The notes under the pieces: model-generated | Databases searched by the model: none | What the model was told of the DNA's origin: nothing | What the model saw: only the letters and a program-made list of their open reading frames with translations | Shown here: piece by piece, positions 9,321 through 18,132 of the stretch | Position numbering within the stretch: the first letter of the stretch is position 1 | Layout of the letters: the number at the start of each line of letters is the position of its first letter | Assembly (NCBI RefSeq): GCF_030733265.1 | Contig: NZ_JASHJI010000004.1 | Location: forward strand, 62,001 to 126,000 | Direction of reading: 5' to 3' | From: Roseibium sp. MMSF_3412 | GTDB lineage: Bacteria; Pseudomonadota; Alphaproteobacteria; Rhizobiales; Stappiaceae | DNA length: 64,000 nucleotides | Program-made: the position numbers and the translations under genes

Positions 9321-10838
9321 ATGGTGAGAAACGTCACCCTGAAACTCCGCGGTCTGGAAAAGTCCTTCGGGCAGAACCACGTTCTCAAGGGCATCGATCT
9401 GGAGCTGCGATCCGGGGAAGTCACCGCGCTGATGGGCGCCAATGGTGCCGGCAAGTCGACGCTTGTCAAAGTGTTGTGCGGCTACCATTTTGCCGATGCC
9501 GGCGAGATTGAACTGGCCGGCGCGCCGTTTTCGCCGACAGATGCGGCCGATGCCATCGCAAAGGGCGTGGTGACGGTCCACCAGTCCATCGATGACGGCG
9601 TGATCCCCGATCTCGACGTGGCCACCAACCTCACCCTTGACCGGCTGACCGAGCCCGGCGTCGGTTTTTTCGTCAATGACGGCAGGTTGCGCAGGCAGGC
9701 ACGCGAAGTCGCCGAAAGCATGGGCCTGACCATGGACGTGCGCATGCGTGTTGCCGATCTGGATGTCGCCGACAGACAGATGATCGCGATTGCACGTGCC
9801 ATGGCACGTTCGCCCAAACTGCTCATTCTCGACGAGCCCACCTCCTCCCTGTCGTCGTCGGAAGCCGAACGGCTGTTCGCCCTGATCGACAGGCTGCGCG
9901 ATGAAGGGGTCGCGATCCTCTATATTTCCCACCGCATGTCGGACATCCGGCGCGTCGCCGACCGGATCGTCTCCATGCGCGACGGCGCGATCTCGGGCCT
10001 GTTTGAAACCGAACCTCTGGACTATGTCGGTGCGGTCAACGCCATGCTCGGACACCAGATGACAGAAGTCGACATCGACCCGGTGGCGGGCGGCGAACCG
10101 GTGCTGCGCGTTGAAAACCTGAAGCTGTTCGAGGACAGCAGGGACATCAGCTTCGAAGCGCGTGAGGGCGAGGTCGTCGCTTTCACCGGCCTTCTCGGGT
10201 CCGGCAAGACACGGCTGGCGGAGATCATCTACGGCCTTGCCGAACCGCATGGTGGACGGCTTCTTCTGGACGGCAAGGACTACCGGCCCAAAGGTGCGGG
10301 CGATGCGGTTCAAAAGGGCGTCTTCATGTCGCCCAAGGATCGGAGCGTGAATGCGGTCGTACCGGATTTCGACATTGCCAACAACATGACGCTGCCGTTT
10401 CTCCGCGCATTCAGCGGGTTTTCCTTCCTGAACGACAGGATGCAGCGCAGAGCCTGCGACGGGATGATCGACAAGATCGGTGTCGTCTGCCAGTCCAATG
10501 CCGATGACATCAACACGCTGTCCGGCGGCAACCAGCAAAAGGTCATGATCGGCCGCTGGCTCCTCAAGGCATCGCGGATCCTGCTTCTCGACGAGCCCTT
10601 CCAGGGTGTCGATATCGGTGCGCGGCGCGACATCGGCCATTACATTCGCCAGACGGCGAAAGGCCGTACCACGCTGGTCTTCGTGGCGGAGATCGACGAG
10701 GCACTGGAAATCGCGGACCGCATCATCGTGCTCAACGAGGCGGCGATCGCCGGCGAATACTTGAACAGGGACATTGATCTGAACAGCCTGGTTGCGGATG
10801 TGTCAGGCCCCGGTGAGCGACTGGCCCTCGCAGGATGA
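9321..10838 (+). CDS. Sugar ABC transporter ATP-binding protein (RbsA-type, two ATPase domains)
   Basis: A cytoplasmic ATPase of about 505 residues with two nucleotide-binding domains, as in RbsA/XylG. Domain 1 has the P-loop GANGAGKST (39-47), a degenerate signature (DLDVADRQM) and LLILDEPTSSL. Domain 2 has a divergent P-loop GLLGSGKT, a perfect LSGGNQQ signature and LLLDEPFQGVD, the usual asymmetry of this subfamily. GGGAGGA sits at 9314-9320 immediately before ATG 9321; GTG at 9324 gives better spacing and may be the true start. The frame also extends back to 9258 without a ribosome-binding site. It is the first gene of the importer operon facing mtnK. Confidence 0.9.
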   Translation: MVRNVTLKLRGLEKSFGQNHVLKGIDLELRSGEVTALMGANGAGKSTLVKVLCGYHFADAGEIELAGAPFSPTDAADAIAKGVVTVHQSIDDGVIPDLDVATNLTLDRLTEPGVGFFVNDGRLRRQAREVAESMGLTMDVRMRVADLDVADRQMIAIARAMARSPKLLILDEPTSSLSSSEAERLFALIDRLRDEGVAILYISHRMSDIRRVADRIVSMRDGAISGLFETEPLDYVGAVNAMLGHQMTEVDIDPVAGGEPVLRVENLKLFEDSRDISFEAREGEVVAFTGLLGSGKTRLAEIIYGLAEPHGGRLLLDGKDYRPKGAGDAVQKGVFMSPKDRSVNAVVPDFDIANNMTLPFLRAFSGFSFLNDRMQRRACDGMIDKIGVVCQSNADDINTLSGGNQQKVMIGRWLLKASRILLLDEPFQGVDIGARRDIGHYIRQTAKGRTTLVFVAEIDEALEIADRIIVLNEAAIAGEYLNRDIDLNSLVADVSGPGERLALAG

Positions 10839-10848
10839 TACTCGACAA

Positions 10849-11865
10849 ATGAAAAACAACGACGCACTCGATTTCGCAATCCGCTACGGCTTCCTGATCC
10901 TTCTGGGCGGGCTTGCCGTTTTCTTTTCCCTTTATGCCAGCGGGTTCGCCAGCCCGCGCTCGGCCGTCTTCATTCTGCAATCCGTCGCCATCACCGGCAT
11001 TCTCGCCCTCGGTGTGACCTGCACCCTCGTCGTCGGCGGGTTCGATCTGTCCATCGGTTCGGTCGCAACGTCCGCTCTGATGCTGTCGGCCTATACGATG
11101 GTGATCCTGGAACAGTCTGCCTTCGTTGCCGTTGCGCTTTGCCTGCTCATGGGCGCTTTAGTCGGACTGGTCAATGGACTGCTGATCGTCAAGATGCGCG
11201 TTCCCGATCTCCTGGCGACGCTCGGCATGATGTTTCTGCTAATCGGCCTGCAACGCATTCCGACGCAGGGCAATTCGATTGCCACCGGCATGAGCCTTGC
11301 CGACGGGTCCGTCGCAGAAGGCACGTTTTCCGCCGCTTTCCTCTGGCTCGGCCGTCACCGCTTCGACCTCTTTCTCGACCGGCTGGTTCCGGTTCCGGTT
11401 GTCGTGTTCCTCCTGATCGCCGTCCTGATCTGGCTGTTCCTGGGATACACGCGGCACGGACGCCTGATGTATGCGATCGGTTCGAATGAACGTGCCGCCG
11501 GGCTGGTCGGAACAAATGTGCACCGCTACAAGGTGGTCGCCTACATGATCTCCGGCATGCTTGCCTCCGTCGGCGGCATCCTGCTTGCCGCCCGGCTCGG
11601 GCGCGGCGATATCGCCTCGGGCAACAATCTGCTGCTCGACAGCGTCGCCGCAGCCCTGATCGGTTTTGCCGTTCTGGGTGCGGCACGCCCGAATGCCTTC
11701 GGCACCGCGGCCGGTGCCCTTTTTGTCGGGATCCTGCTTCAGGGCCTGACGATGATGAACGCTCCCTACTACATGCAGGATTTCGTCAAGGGAGCCGTTC
11801 TGGTCGCAGCCCTCGTTTTCACATTCTACCTGTCGTCACGGCGTGGCGGCAGGAGAACAGCGTGA
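10849..11865 (+). CDS. Sugar ABC transporter permease (RbsC-type)
   Basis: A 338-residue inner-membrane permease with about ten hydrophobic segments. The motif 'LALGVTCTLVVGGFDLSIGSV' near residue 50 is the hallmark of the ribose/xylose/autoinducer-2 branched permeases, and 'RHGRLMYAIGSNERAAGLVGTNVHRYK' is the cytoplasmic EAA-like loop that contacts the ATPase. ATG at 10849, ten bases after the ATPase stop, is preferred over upstream in-frame codons that would overlap the ATPase gene. It most likely forms a homodimer with the ATPase and takes its substrate from the binding protein encoded next. Confidence 0.9.
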   Translation: MKNNDALDFAIRYGFLILLGGLAVFFSLYASGFASPRSAVFILQSVAITGILALGVTCTLVVGGFDLSIGSVATSALMLSAYTMVILEQSAFVAVALCLLMGALVGLVNGLLIVKMRVPDLLATLGMMFLLIGLQRIPTQGNSIATGMSLADGSVAEGTFSAAFLWLGRHRFDLFLDRLVPVPVVVFLLIAVLIWLFLGYTRHGRLMYAIGSNERAAGLVGTNVHRYKVVAYMISGMLASVGGILLAARLGRGDIASGNNLLLDSVAAALIGFAVLGAARPNAFGTAAGALFVGILLQGLTMMNAPYYMQDFVKGAVLVAALVFTFYLSSRRGGRRTA

Positions 11866-11902
11866 CGCCAGCAAGGCGCCGTTCATATTGGGAGGAAACA
11901 AT

Positions 11903-12943
11903 ATGCTCAGACGTGAATTCATGAAACTGACCCTCGCGGCCGGCATCGGCCTTACCGGGGGAACCGCCATTGCCGCGGACATGCCCGCACCTTTCGACAA
12001 GCCGGAAGAGGTCAAGATCGCGCTGGTCCGCTACCTGTCGACCGGTGACTTCTTCCAGTCCTATCTGGCCGGTGTCGAAAGCCAGGCGGAAGCGCTTGGT
12101 GTCGACCTTCGCGTTTTCGACAGCCGTCAGGACGCCGCCCTTCAGGCGGACATGGTGGATCAGGCTATCGCGCTCGGTGTTGACGGCATCGTCATACAGC
12201 ACGGACTGACGGAGTCCATGAAACCGGCCGCGCAGCGCGCAGTCGACGCCGGTATCAAGGTTGTCGCCTTTGACGTGAATGTCGAAAACGACGCGATCCC
12301 GCAAGTCGAACAATCCGATTATCTGCTTGGGAAAATGGCTCTCGACCAGGCAATCAAGGACAATGGAAACTCCTTTACGGCCGGATACGTCTATGTTCCC
12401 GGCATTGCGCCACTGGACCGCCGGGACAAGGCCTGGAAGGAAGTGAAAGAAGCCAACCCGGGGATCAAGGAAGCCGCAATGTTCGGCACGCTGGACAACC
12501 CGATCGCCAACTCGGTGGCCAACCAGGCACGTTCCGTGCTGCAGGCCAATCCGACCATCAACGTCGTCTTCGCCCCTTATGACGAGTTTGCCAAGGGCGT
12601 CAAGATCGCCGTTGACGAGGCGGGCCTCAGCCAGGACATCAAGATCTATTCGGCAGACGTATCGACCGCGGACATCTCTGCGATGCGCGAACCGGATTCA
12701 GCCTGGGCGGCAACGGTCGCGACAAACCCGGCGGTTGTCGGTGAAGTCAGCGTCCGCACGCTTGCCCTGATGCTTGCCGGCGAAGACCCCGGCAAACAGG
12801 TCATCGTCCCGCCGACACTGATCACGCAATCCTTCCTCAATGAGCAGGATGTTCGCAACATGGAAGACCTTGGCGAGAAAATGCCGCAGTTCCAGCATGC
12901 GGATGTGTCCGTTGCAGAATGGATCCCGCTGCCCAAGCGCTGA
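11903..12943 (+). CDS. Periplasmic sugar-binding protein of the ABC importer
   Basis: A 346-residue type 1 periplasmic binding protein. The N-terminus MLRREFMKLTLAAG...AIAAD carries a twin-Arg-like motif followed by a hydrophobic stretch, so export may use Tat or Sec. The mature part shows the classical ribose-binding-protein flow: 'FFQSYLAGVESQAEALGVDLRVFDSRQD', 'QAIALGVDGIVIQ', 'GIKVVAFDVNVE', 'INVVFAPYDEFAKGVKIAVDEAG'. GGAGGA at 11891-11896 fixes the ATG at 11903. Ligand unknown. Its location opposite mtnK-mtnA-aldolase suggests 5-methylthioribose, 5-deoxyribose or a related pentose (inference). A hairpin terminator follows. Confidence 0.9.
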   Translation: MLRREFMKLTLAAGIGLTGGTAIAADMPAPFDKPEEVKIALVRYLSTGDFFQSYLAGVESQAEALGVDLRVFDSRQDAALQADMVDQAIALGVDGIVIQHGLTESMKPAAQRAVDAGIKVVAFDVNVENDAIPQVEQSDYLLGKMALDQAIKDNGNSFTAGYVYVPGIAPLDRRDKAWKEVKEANPGIKEAAMFGTLDNPIANSVANQARSVLQANPTINVVFAPYDEFAKGVKIAVDEAGLSQDIKIYSADVSTADISAMREPDSAWAATVATNPAVVGEVSVRTLALMLAGEDPGKQVIVPPTLITQSFLNEQDVRNMEDLGEKMPQFQHADVSVAEWIPLPKR

Positions 12944-12964
12944 TCTTCGACAGACCGATCAAAT

Positions 12965-12992
12965 CGAAACCCGGCCATTGCGCCGGGTTTCG
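12965..12992 (+). terminator. Hairpin terminator after the importer operon
   Basis: An 11-base-pair stem, CGAAACCCGGC with GCCGGGTTTCG, around a 6-base loop, lies 21 bases after the binding-protein stop. The T run is short, so termination may be partial. Confidence 0.65.
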
Positions 12993-13119
12993 CCTTATAC
13001 GGTCAAATGTACGCAGGTTTACATTTTTCCCGCTTGCTTTACGCTTCCCATCTCAACGAGAACCCACGCGCCCCGCGTGGCCTCCAAACTCACCACCAGA
13101 CAGAATTGCGACAGGCAAC

Positions 13120-13548
13120 ATGAGCGAAGCCAAGGCCGGCGATACGGTTCAACTTCACTACAAGGGCACACTGGACGACGGATCCGTCTTCGACAGCTCA
13201 GAGGGCCGCGACCCACTGGAATTCACGGTCGGTTCGGGTCAGATCATCCCCGGCTTGGACAAGGCAATCCCGGGCATGAAAATCGGCGATGAAAAGACCG
13301 TCCGGGTTGAAGCCGAAGAAGCTTACGGAGCGGTGAACCCGGAGGCCCGTCAAACCGTACCGCGCGCACATATTCCGCCCGATGTGCCGCTCGAAACAGG
13401 CCTGCAGCTTCAGGCGCAGACCGAGAATGGACAGATGATATCGGTCACGGTGGTCGAGTTCTCCGACGAAGAGGTTGTGCTGGACGCCAACCATCCGCTT
13501 GCAGGTAAAGCCCTGACATTCGCAATCACTCTGACCGGCATAAAATAA
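13120..13548 (+). CDS. FKBP-type peptidyl-prolyl isomerase (SlyD-like)
   Basis: A small cytoplasmic prolyl isomerase of 142 residues, with no signal peptide. 'DTVQLHYKGTLDDGSVFDSS' at the N-terminus, 'PLEFTVGSGQIIPGLDKAIPGMKIGDEKTV' and the 'AYGAVNPEARQTVPRAHIP' insert-in-flap region are typical of SlyD/FkpB-type FKBPs, and 'DANHPLAGKALTFAITL' is the classical ending. The His-rich metal tail of E. coli SlyD is absent. The frame runs further upstream, but ATG at 13120 begins the conserved domain. It is separated from the importer by a terminator, so it is unlikely to belong to the methylthioribose locus. Confidence 0.92.
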   Translation: MSEAKAGDTVQLHYKGTLDDGSVFDSSEGRDPLEFTVGSGQIIPGLDKAIPGMKIGDEKTVRVEAEEAYGAVNPEARQTVPRAHIPPDVPLETGLQLQAQTENGQMISVTVVEFSDEEVVLDANHPLAGKALTFAITLTGIK

Positions 13549-13574
13549 CGCACCTCGCGAATGCTGTTCTCAAG

Positions 13575-13603
13575 ATGCCCGCTTGAATGCGGGCATTTTT
13601 TTA
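13575..13603 (+). terminator. Rho-independent terminator of the FKBP gene
   Basis: ATGCCCGC pairs with GCGGGCAT around a 6-base loop and is followed by seven T residues. It lies between the convergent FKBP and MFS genes. Confidence 0.88.
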
Positions 13604-13626
13604 TGCCTGAAGCAGTTCGGCAGTGC

Positions 13627-14853
13627 TCAGACAGACCCCGGTTCAGATGCCGGTTCCGTCTTTTTCTCCAGGGTTTCTTCCATGAAGAGGACATAGATCA
13701 CCAGACCGACGGTCGCCGTTGCCGCAAGGCTCAGGAACCCCGTGGTGTAGCTCGTGAACTGGACAATATATTCCGCGACAATGTTGCTTAGGGACGCCCC
13801 GATGCCAATCAGCATTGCCAGAACCCCTTGTGCGAAATTGAACCGGCCCGTGCCGGCGGTGATGTCGGCAAGCACCAGGAGAAACACCATCGCGAAGATG
13901 CCGTTGGCAACGCCGTCCAGCGCCTGGATGGCGACAAGAGCATAGGTATTGTCGAACTGGCTGAACAGGATGCCTCTTACCGGAAGCACGAGAAACGCGA
14001 TGAGCAGAAGCGGTTTGCGTCCCCAGACATCTGCCTTCTTGCCGCAGAAGATCGCCATGACAATCATGACCAGCTGGGCGGCGATGACGCAGGCCGCCGT
14101 GAACGCGACGCCATGCTCCGCGTCGCTGTTGGACGACAGCTTCTGGCTGACCAGGGGCAGCATGGACGCATTTGCGGAGTGAAACAGGAAGATGCAGATG
14201 GCAAAGACGAGCAGGCGCCTGTCCTCGAACAGGCTCAAGATGCCCTCCGGTGCTTTCGCTCCCGCGTTTTCTTCGGCGACGCCGCCGCGGGCCATTTCGT
14301 GGTCGATGTCGTCCTTGTTGATCAGGAGAGCACAGACGATCATACCGCAGGCCATGGCCGCCACGAGCCAGAACACACCCAGCGCTGACCATGTCAGCGC
14401 GAGAATGGCCGCAAGCATGGCGGCGATCATGTTGCCGGCGTGGTTCCAGGCCTGGTTGGCGCTGGTCTGCTTCGTGAAATAGGCATGGCCGACAAGTCCG
14501 AGTGTGACAGCGGCGATGAGCGGTCCCATGAAGGCAGACGAGGATCCGATCAGGATCTGTGCGGTGTAGACCGCAAATGCATCGTTGAAGACCAGAATTC
14601 CGATGGTGCTCGTGGCAATTGCAACAGCACAGACGATCAGCAGCGCGCGTTTCCATTTGACCGCATCGACGATGGCACCTGCAGGTGACTGCATGACAAC
14701 GGTCGCGATGCTTCCGGCAGCGAGCGCAATGCCGATCGAGCCGGGAGACCAATGCTGCAATGACAGGAGATAGATCGCCAGATAGGGCCCGATCCCCCCG
14801 ACAACGTCTCCGGCGAAAAAGTTCACGCCCAGCAATGGTTTGTTCAACTGCAT
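13627..14853 (-). CDS. MFS transporter
   Basis: A 408-residue inner-membrane protein with about 12 hydrophobic segments and the two-half layout of the major facilitator superfamily. The loop between helices 2 and 3 reads 'GAIVDAVKWKRALL', a form of the MFS loop signature, and 'CGKKADVWGRKPLLL' is its counterpart in the second half. The central cytoplasmic loop (near residue 200) is acidic. Substrate unknown. It is divergent from the SLC13-like gene with about 130 AT-rich bases between, which must hold both promoters, and it converges on the FKBP gene. Confidence 0.85.
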   Translation of the reverse strand: MQLNKPLLGVNFFAGDVVGGIGPYLAIYLLSLQHWSPGSIGIALAAGSIATVVMQSPAGAIVDAVKWKRALLIVCAVAIATSTIGILVFNDAFAVYTAQILIGSSSAFMGPLIAAVTLGLVGHAYFTKQTSANQAWNHAGNMIAAMLAAILALTWSALGVFWLVAAMACGMIVCALLINKDDIDHEMARGGVAEENAGAKAPEGILSLFEDRRLLVFAICIFLFHSANASMLPLVSQKLSSNSDAEHGVAFTAACVIAAQLVMIVMAIFCGKKADVWGRKPLLLIAFLVLPVRGILFSQFDNTYALVAIQALDGVANGIFAMVFLLVLADITAGTGRFNFAQGVLAMLIGIGASLSNIVAEYIVQFTSYTTGFLSLAATATVGLVIYVLFMEETLEKKTEPASEPGSV

Positions 14854-14984
14854 GTTCCGCGCCTCGGTTTCCGGGTCTCTTTACGTCCTATACGAGGACC
14901 ACAAACAAAAATTTAAACATTCATGGGGCTACACTCAAAAATCGAATTTTAATACGCTGCGTCAAAAGCGTGAGAAGCGGTTAG

Positions 14985-16232
14985 ATGCCTGTAAGTTTAA
15001 TTGTCTCAATTCTGGTCTTCTTCTGCATTGCGATCCGGCAATGGCTGCCTGACTGGTTGAAAATCTGGATGATCATGACAACCGGCGCGGTTTTCCTGCT
15101 CGTTACCGGCAATATATCTCCATCTGAAGCCTTGAGCGCGATCGACTGGAACGTTATCGCTTACCTGTTTGGTGTTTTTGCTATCTCGCACGCGCTGTTT
15201 GCTTCGGGCATCTCGGAAAGGGTCAGCAATTGGATTTGCGCCGACCAGCGGTCCATTCCGAAGATCCTGCTTTATTTCATCGTGTTCGTGACACTGATTT
15301 CAGCTGTTCTGACAAATGATGCCGCAGCCGCAATCGGGACGCCGATCGCGATTGCGATCGCGGCCAGCCTGCGTATCGCCGCCGCCTTGCCTTTGATCGC
15401 GCTTTGCGTCTCCGTCACCGTCGGCAGCATGTTTTCGCCGGTCGGAAATCCGCAGAACCTGCTCATCGTCGCCGACGGCCATTTCCAGAATCCGGTTGGC
15501 GTCTTCCTGGAATGGCTTGCCGTTCCCGCGATCATATCCCTCATATTCACGCTGGTCTGGTTCTGGATATGCTTCGCCAGGGCACCGAAGGGAGATGCGC
15601 CGGAGCATGTCACACCGGACGAACAGTCGGCGCGCAGCTGGCCGGCGCTTGTCTCGACCGGTCTGCTTTGCGTGCTCGTCATTGTGGACAGCATTGCCCA
15701 TGAGAGCGAGTTCCTGCCGGACCTGCCGCTCGGCGTTCTCAGCCTGGTTGCGGCGATCCCTCTTTTCCTGTTCACCGACCAGCGCGTCCGGCTGGTGAAG
15801 GAAGTCGATTGGCACACGCTGATCTTCTTCGTTTCCATGTTCATCGTCACGGGTGCCGTCCTGAAATCCGGCGCCCTGCAACACTGGCTGAGCCCCTGGC
15901 ATGATCAACTGGGTGAGCCGCTGATGGTAACCTCGATCGCGTTTTTCGGCAGCCAGGTGTTCTCGAATGTCCCTCTCGTCGAGATCTATCTCAACCTCCT
16001 GTCAGGACACGATACGCCGACGCTCATGCTGTTGTCGGGGATATCGACCCTGGCGGGGAACCTCTTCATCCTGAGCGCAGCCAGCAACGTGATCATCGTG
16101 CAACAGGCGGAAAAACACGGCGTGACACCGTTCCAGTTCTGGCAATTCACCCGCTTTGTGCTGCCGGTGACCGTGGTGTCGCTGGTGGCCTGTTATGTCT
16201 GGATCGCGTTTCTGGTTTCGCTGTCCGGATGA
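14985..16232 (+). CDS. SLC13/ArsB-like anion permease
   Basis: A 415-residue inner-membrane protein with 10-12 hydrophobic segments. 'SAVLTNDAAAAIGTPIAIAIA' (near residue 110) and 'MFSPVGNPQNLLI' (near 150) are the ion-transporter superfamily signatures in which a TND hairpin and a GNPxN loop build the substrate and sodium sites. The second half repeats the pattern more loosely ('FFGSQVFSNVPLVEIYLNLL', 'LSGISTLAGNLFILSAASNVIIV'). Dicarboxylate, sulfate or arsenite-like anions are possible and the sequence does not decide. It starts at ATG 14985 with a purine-rich GAGAAGCGG upstream. Confidence 0.85.
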   Translation: MPVSLIVSILVFFCIAIRQWLPDWLKIWMIMTTGAVFLLVTGNISPSEALSAIDWNVIAYLFGVFAISHALFASGISERVSNWICADQRSIPKILLYFIVFVTLISAVLTNDAAAAIGTPIAIAIAASLRIAAALPLIALCVSVTVGSMFSPVGNPQNLLIVADGHFQNPVGVFLEWLAVPAIISLIFTLVWFWICFARAPKGDAPEHVTPDEQSARSWPALVSTGLLCVLVIVDSIAHESEFLPDLPLGVLSLVAAIPLFLFTDQRVRLVKEVDWHTLIFFVSMFIVTGAVLKSGALQHWLSPWHDQLGEPLMVTSIAFFGSQVFSNVPLVEIYLNLLSGHDTPTLMLLSGISTLAGNLFILSAASNVIIVQQAEKHGVTPFQFWQFTRFVLPVTVVSLVACYVWIAFLVSLSG

Positions 16233-16386
16233 GGCAAGGTGGCACACCGCCCAAAATTTATTCTGCTTCCTGCCCCAATCTGCCGCATTCTGGTGCCAGA
16301 GTTCGATAAGCGATTGCAATTTCCAGGACACTCACCCTATTTAGGTTCTTGGTTTTCAAAAGATCTTGTTCGGAGAGGCCCGGTAC

Positions 16387-17373
16387 ATGGCTGTTGATGT
16401 TGACGCGCTCGTGGACAGAAGACGTTTGCGGCGCAAGGTAACGTTCTGGCGCGCGGCAACCTTCATCGTTATCGCGGGAGCGCTGATAGGCGGTCTGGCA
16501 TATGTGTCCGGCGTATCGGGCCTGTCGAAACGCTCTGCGCATATTGCCCGCATCCCCATCGAGGGTGTGATCGTGGAGAACCGGAAAACGCTCAAGATGA
16601 TCGAAAAGATCGGAAAGGCGGATGCCGTAAAGGGAGTGGTTATCTCGATCAATTCTCCCGGTGGCAGCACCACCGGCGGCGAAGCTCTTTACCAGGCCCT
16701 GCGCGAACTGGCTGAGAAAAAGCCGGTGGTCGCGGAGATCCGGACCATCGGTACGTCGGCCGGCTACATGGTGGCGCTTTCCTCCGATCACATCGTCGCA
16801 CGTTACAACACGATCACCGGGTCGATCGGCGTCCTGTTCCAGTTCGGCAACTTCGAAAAGCTGCTGGACACGGTCGGTGTCGAGATGGAAGCCGTCAAAA
16901 GCGCGCCCCTGAAAGCGGAGCCGGATTTCTATTCGGCAACAACGCCGCAGGCGCGCGCGATGCTGCAAACGCTGGTCAACGACTCCTACACCTGGTTTGT
17001 CGGGCTTGTGGCCGAGCGCCGGCAGCTGGAAGAAGCAACGGCGAAGGATCTGGCCAACGGACGCATCCTGACGGGGCACAGCGCGCTGGAAAACAAGCTC
17101 GTCGATGCCATCGGAGGCGAGGACAAGGCGGTCGAATGGCTGGAAACCGAAAAGGGTGTTTCTAAGGATCTGCCGATCCTGACCTGGACGACAAACGAAA
17201 ACCTTGAAGAGCTTCCATTTTCCTCGCGAATCTCACGAGAATTCGGAAAAGGCATCGGATCTGCCATCTTAAACCCCTTAAATGACGCTAAGGGGCTGAT
17301 TCCTCGAGGCCTTACGCTTGACGGGCTCGTATCCGTTTGGCAGGCTTCAGACGCGGCAGAACAAAAACCGTAA
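16387..17373 (+). CDS. sppA: Signal peptide peptidase SppA
   Basis: A membrane-anchored serine protease of 328 residues that degrades cleaved signal peptides. It has one transmembrane helix at about residues 20-42 and a periplasmic protease domain. The nucleophile is Ser124 in IGTSAGYM, and Lys171 or Lys177 (KSAPLKAEPDF) should be the general base. 'ISINSPGGSTTGGEALYQALREL' builds the oxyanion region and 'NTITGSIGVLFQFGNFEKLL' is also conserved. GGAGAG lies nine bases before ATG 16387; a TTG at 16366 in frame is less likely. It precedes ihfB, as in other Hyphomicrobiales. Confidence 0.93.
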   Translation: MAVDVDALVDRRRLRRKVTFWRAATFIVIAGALIGGLAYVSGVSGLSKRSAHIARIPIEGVIVENRKTLKMIEKIGKADAVKGVVISINSPGGSTTGGEALYQALRELAEKKPVVAEIRTIGTSAGYMVALSSDHIVARYNTITGSIGVLFQFGNFEKLLDTVGVEMEAVKSAPLKAEPDFYSATTPQARAMLQTLVNDSYTWFVGLVAERRQLEEATAKDLANGRILTGHSALENKLVDAIGGEDKAVEWLETEKGVSKDLPILTWTTNENLEELPFSSRISREFGKGIGSAILNPLNDAKGLIPRGLTLDGLVSVWQASDAAEQKP

Positions 17374-17388
17374 GCGAGGGGGCTCTCA

Positions 17389-17688
17389 ATGATCAAATCT
17401 GAGCTGGTTCAGCATATCGCAGAACAGAATCCGCATCTCTACCAGCGTGACGTGGAGAATATCGTGAATGCGATACTCGATGAGATCACCGAGGCCCTCA
17501 TGCGTGGAGACAGGGTTGAATTGCGCGGATTTGGCGCCTTCTCCGTCAAGAACCGACCCGCCCGGGTCGGACGCAATCCACGGACCGGACAAAAAGTGGA
17601 AGTCGACGAGAAACACGTCCCCTTCTTCAAAACCGGCAAGGAAATGCGTATACGTTTGAATGACGGTGTCGATCACGGCGACGACTGA
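17389..17688 (+). CDS. ihfB: Integration host factor beta subunit
   Basis: A 99-residue DNA-bending protein that pairs with IHF alpha. '[17 protein letters not shown]', '[30 protein letters not shown]' (the DNA-clamping arm with the intercalating proline) and 'FKTGKEMR' match IhfB closely. GAGGGGG lies just upstream of the ATG. It follows sppA by 15 bases and precedes the lapA-like gene by 63 bases, so the three are probably one operon. Confidence 0.95.
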   Translation: MIKSELVQHIAEQNPHLYQRDVENIVNAILDEITEALMRGDRVELRGFGAFSVKNRPARVGRNPRTGQKVEVDEKHVPFFKTGKEMRIRLNDGVDHGDD

Positions 17689-17751
17689 GTGTGTCTTGCC
17701 GGTCCGCCGTCCGAAATTGAGCATTGATCTGACACGTCCGGGGAGACCGAC

Positions 17752-18117
17752 TTGACCCGTTTCATCAAGAACCTGATCCTGTTGGCGATCGCGGTGGTTC
17801 TCGTGCCCTTGTCCGTTGCAAACAGGCACACCGTCGATCTGGCTCTCAATCCGTTCGATCCGCAGGATCCGCGCCTGACAATTCCCGACATCCCGCTCTT
17901 CTGGGTGATCTTTGCAAGTCTCGGCGTCGGCATTGTCGTCGGCGGCCTCGGTGCATGGGCAAAACAGGGGCGCTGGCGGAAGGAAGCGCGGCTCAAGCGC
18001 CGCGAAGCCGACAAGTGGCACAAGGAAGCGGATCAGCTCCGCGAAATGACAGGTGCCTCACAGCCTTCGGCGAATGCAAAAGGTCTGCTTGCGCCGGACA
18101 AGCGTTCGGCCGCCTAG
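17752..18117 (+). CDS. lapA: LapA-domain (DUF1049) membrane protein
   Basis: A 121-residue inner-membrane protein with two transmembrane helices (about residues 6-23 and 48-69), an N-H-x-V-D-L-x-L-x-P-F segment between them and a cytoplasmic charged coiled coil (about 74-100). This is the layout of LapA/YciS, which in E. coli works in lipopolysaccharide assembly control. The start is TTG at 17752, supported by GGGGAG six bases upstream; there is no suitable ATG. Its place right after ihfB is conserved in related bacteria, where trpF often follows. Here trpF does not follow. Confidence 0.82.
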   Translation: MTRFIKNLILLAIAVVLVPLSVANRHTVDLALNPFDPQDPRLTIPDIPLFWVIFASLGVGIVVGGLGAWAKQGRWRKEARLKRREADKWHKEADQLREMTGASQPSANAKGLLAPDKRSAA

Positions 18118-18132
18118 GGTACGGACGGATGA

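Noticed and set aside
13120-13548. FKBP prolyl isomerase as part of the methylthioribose locus
   Set aside because: A hairpin terminator at 12965-12992 separates it, and it is a general folding enzyme.
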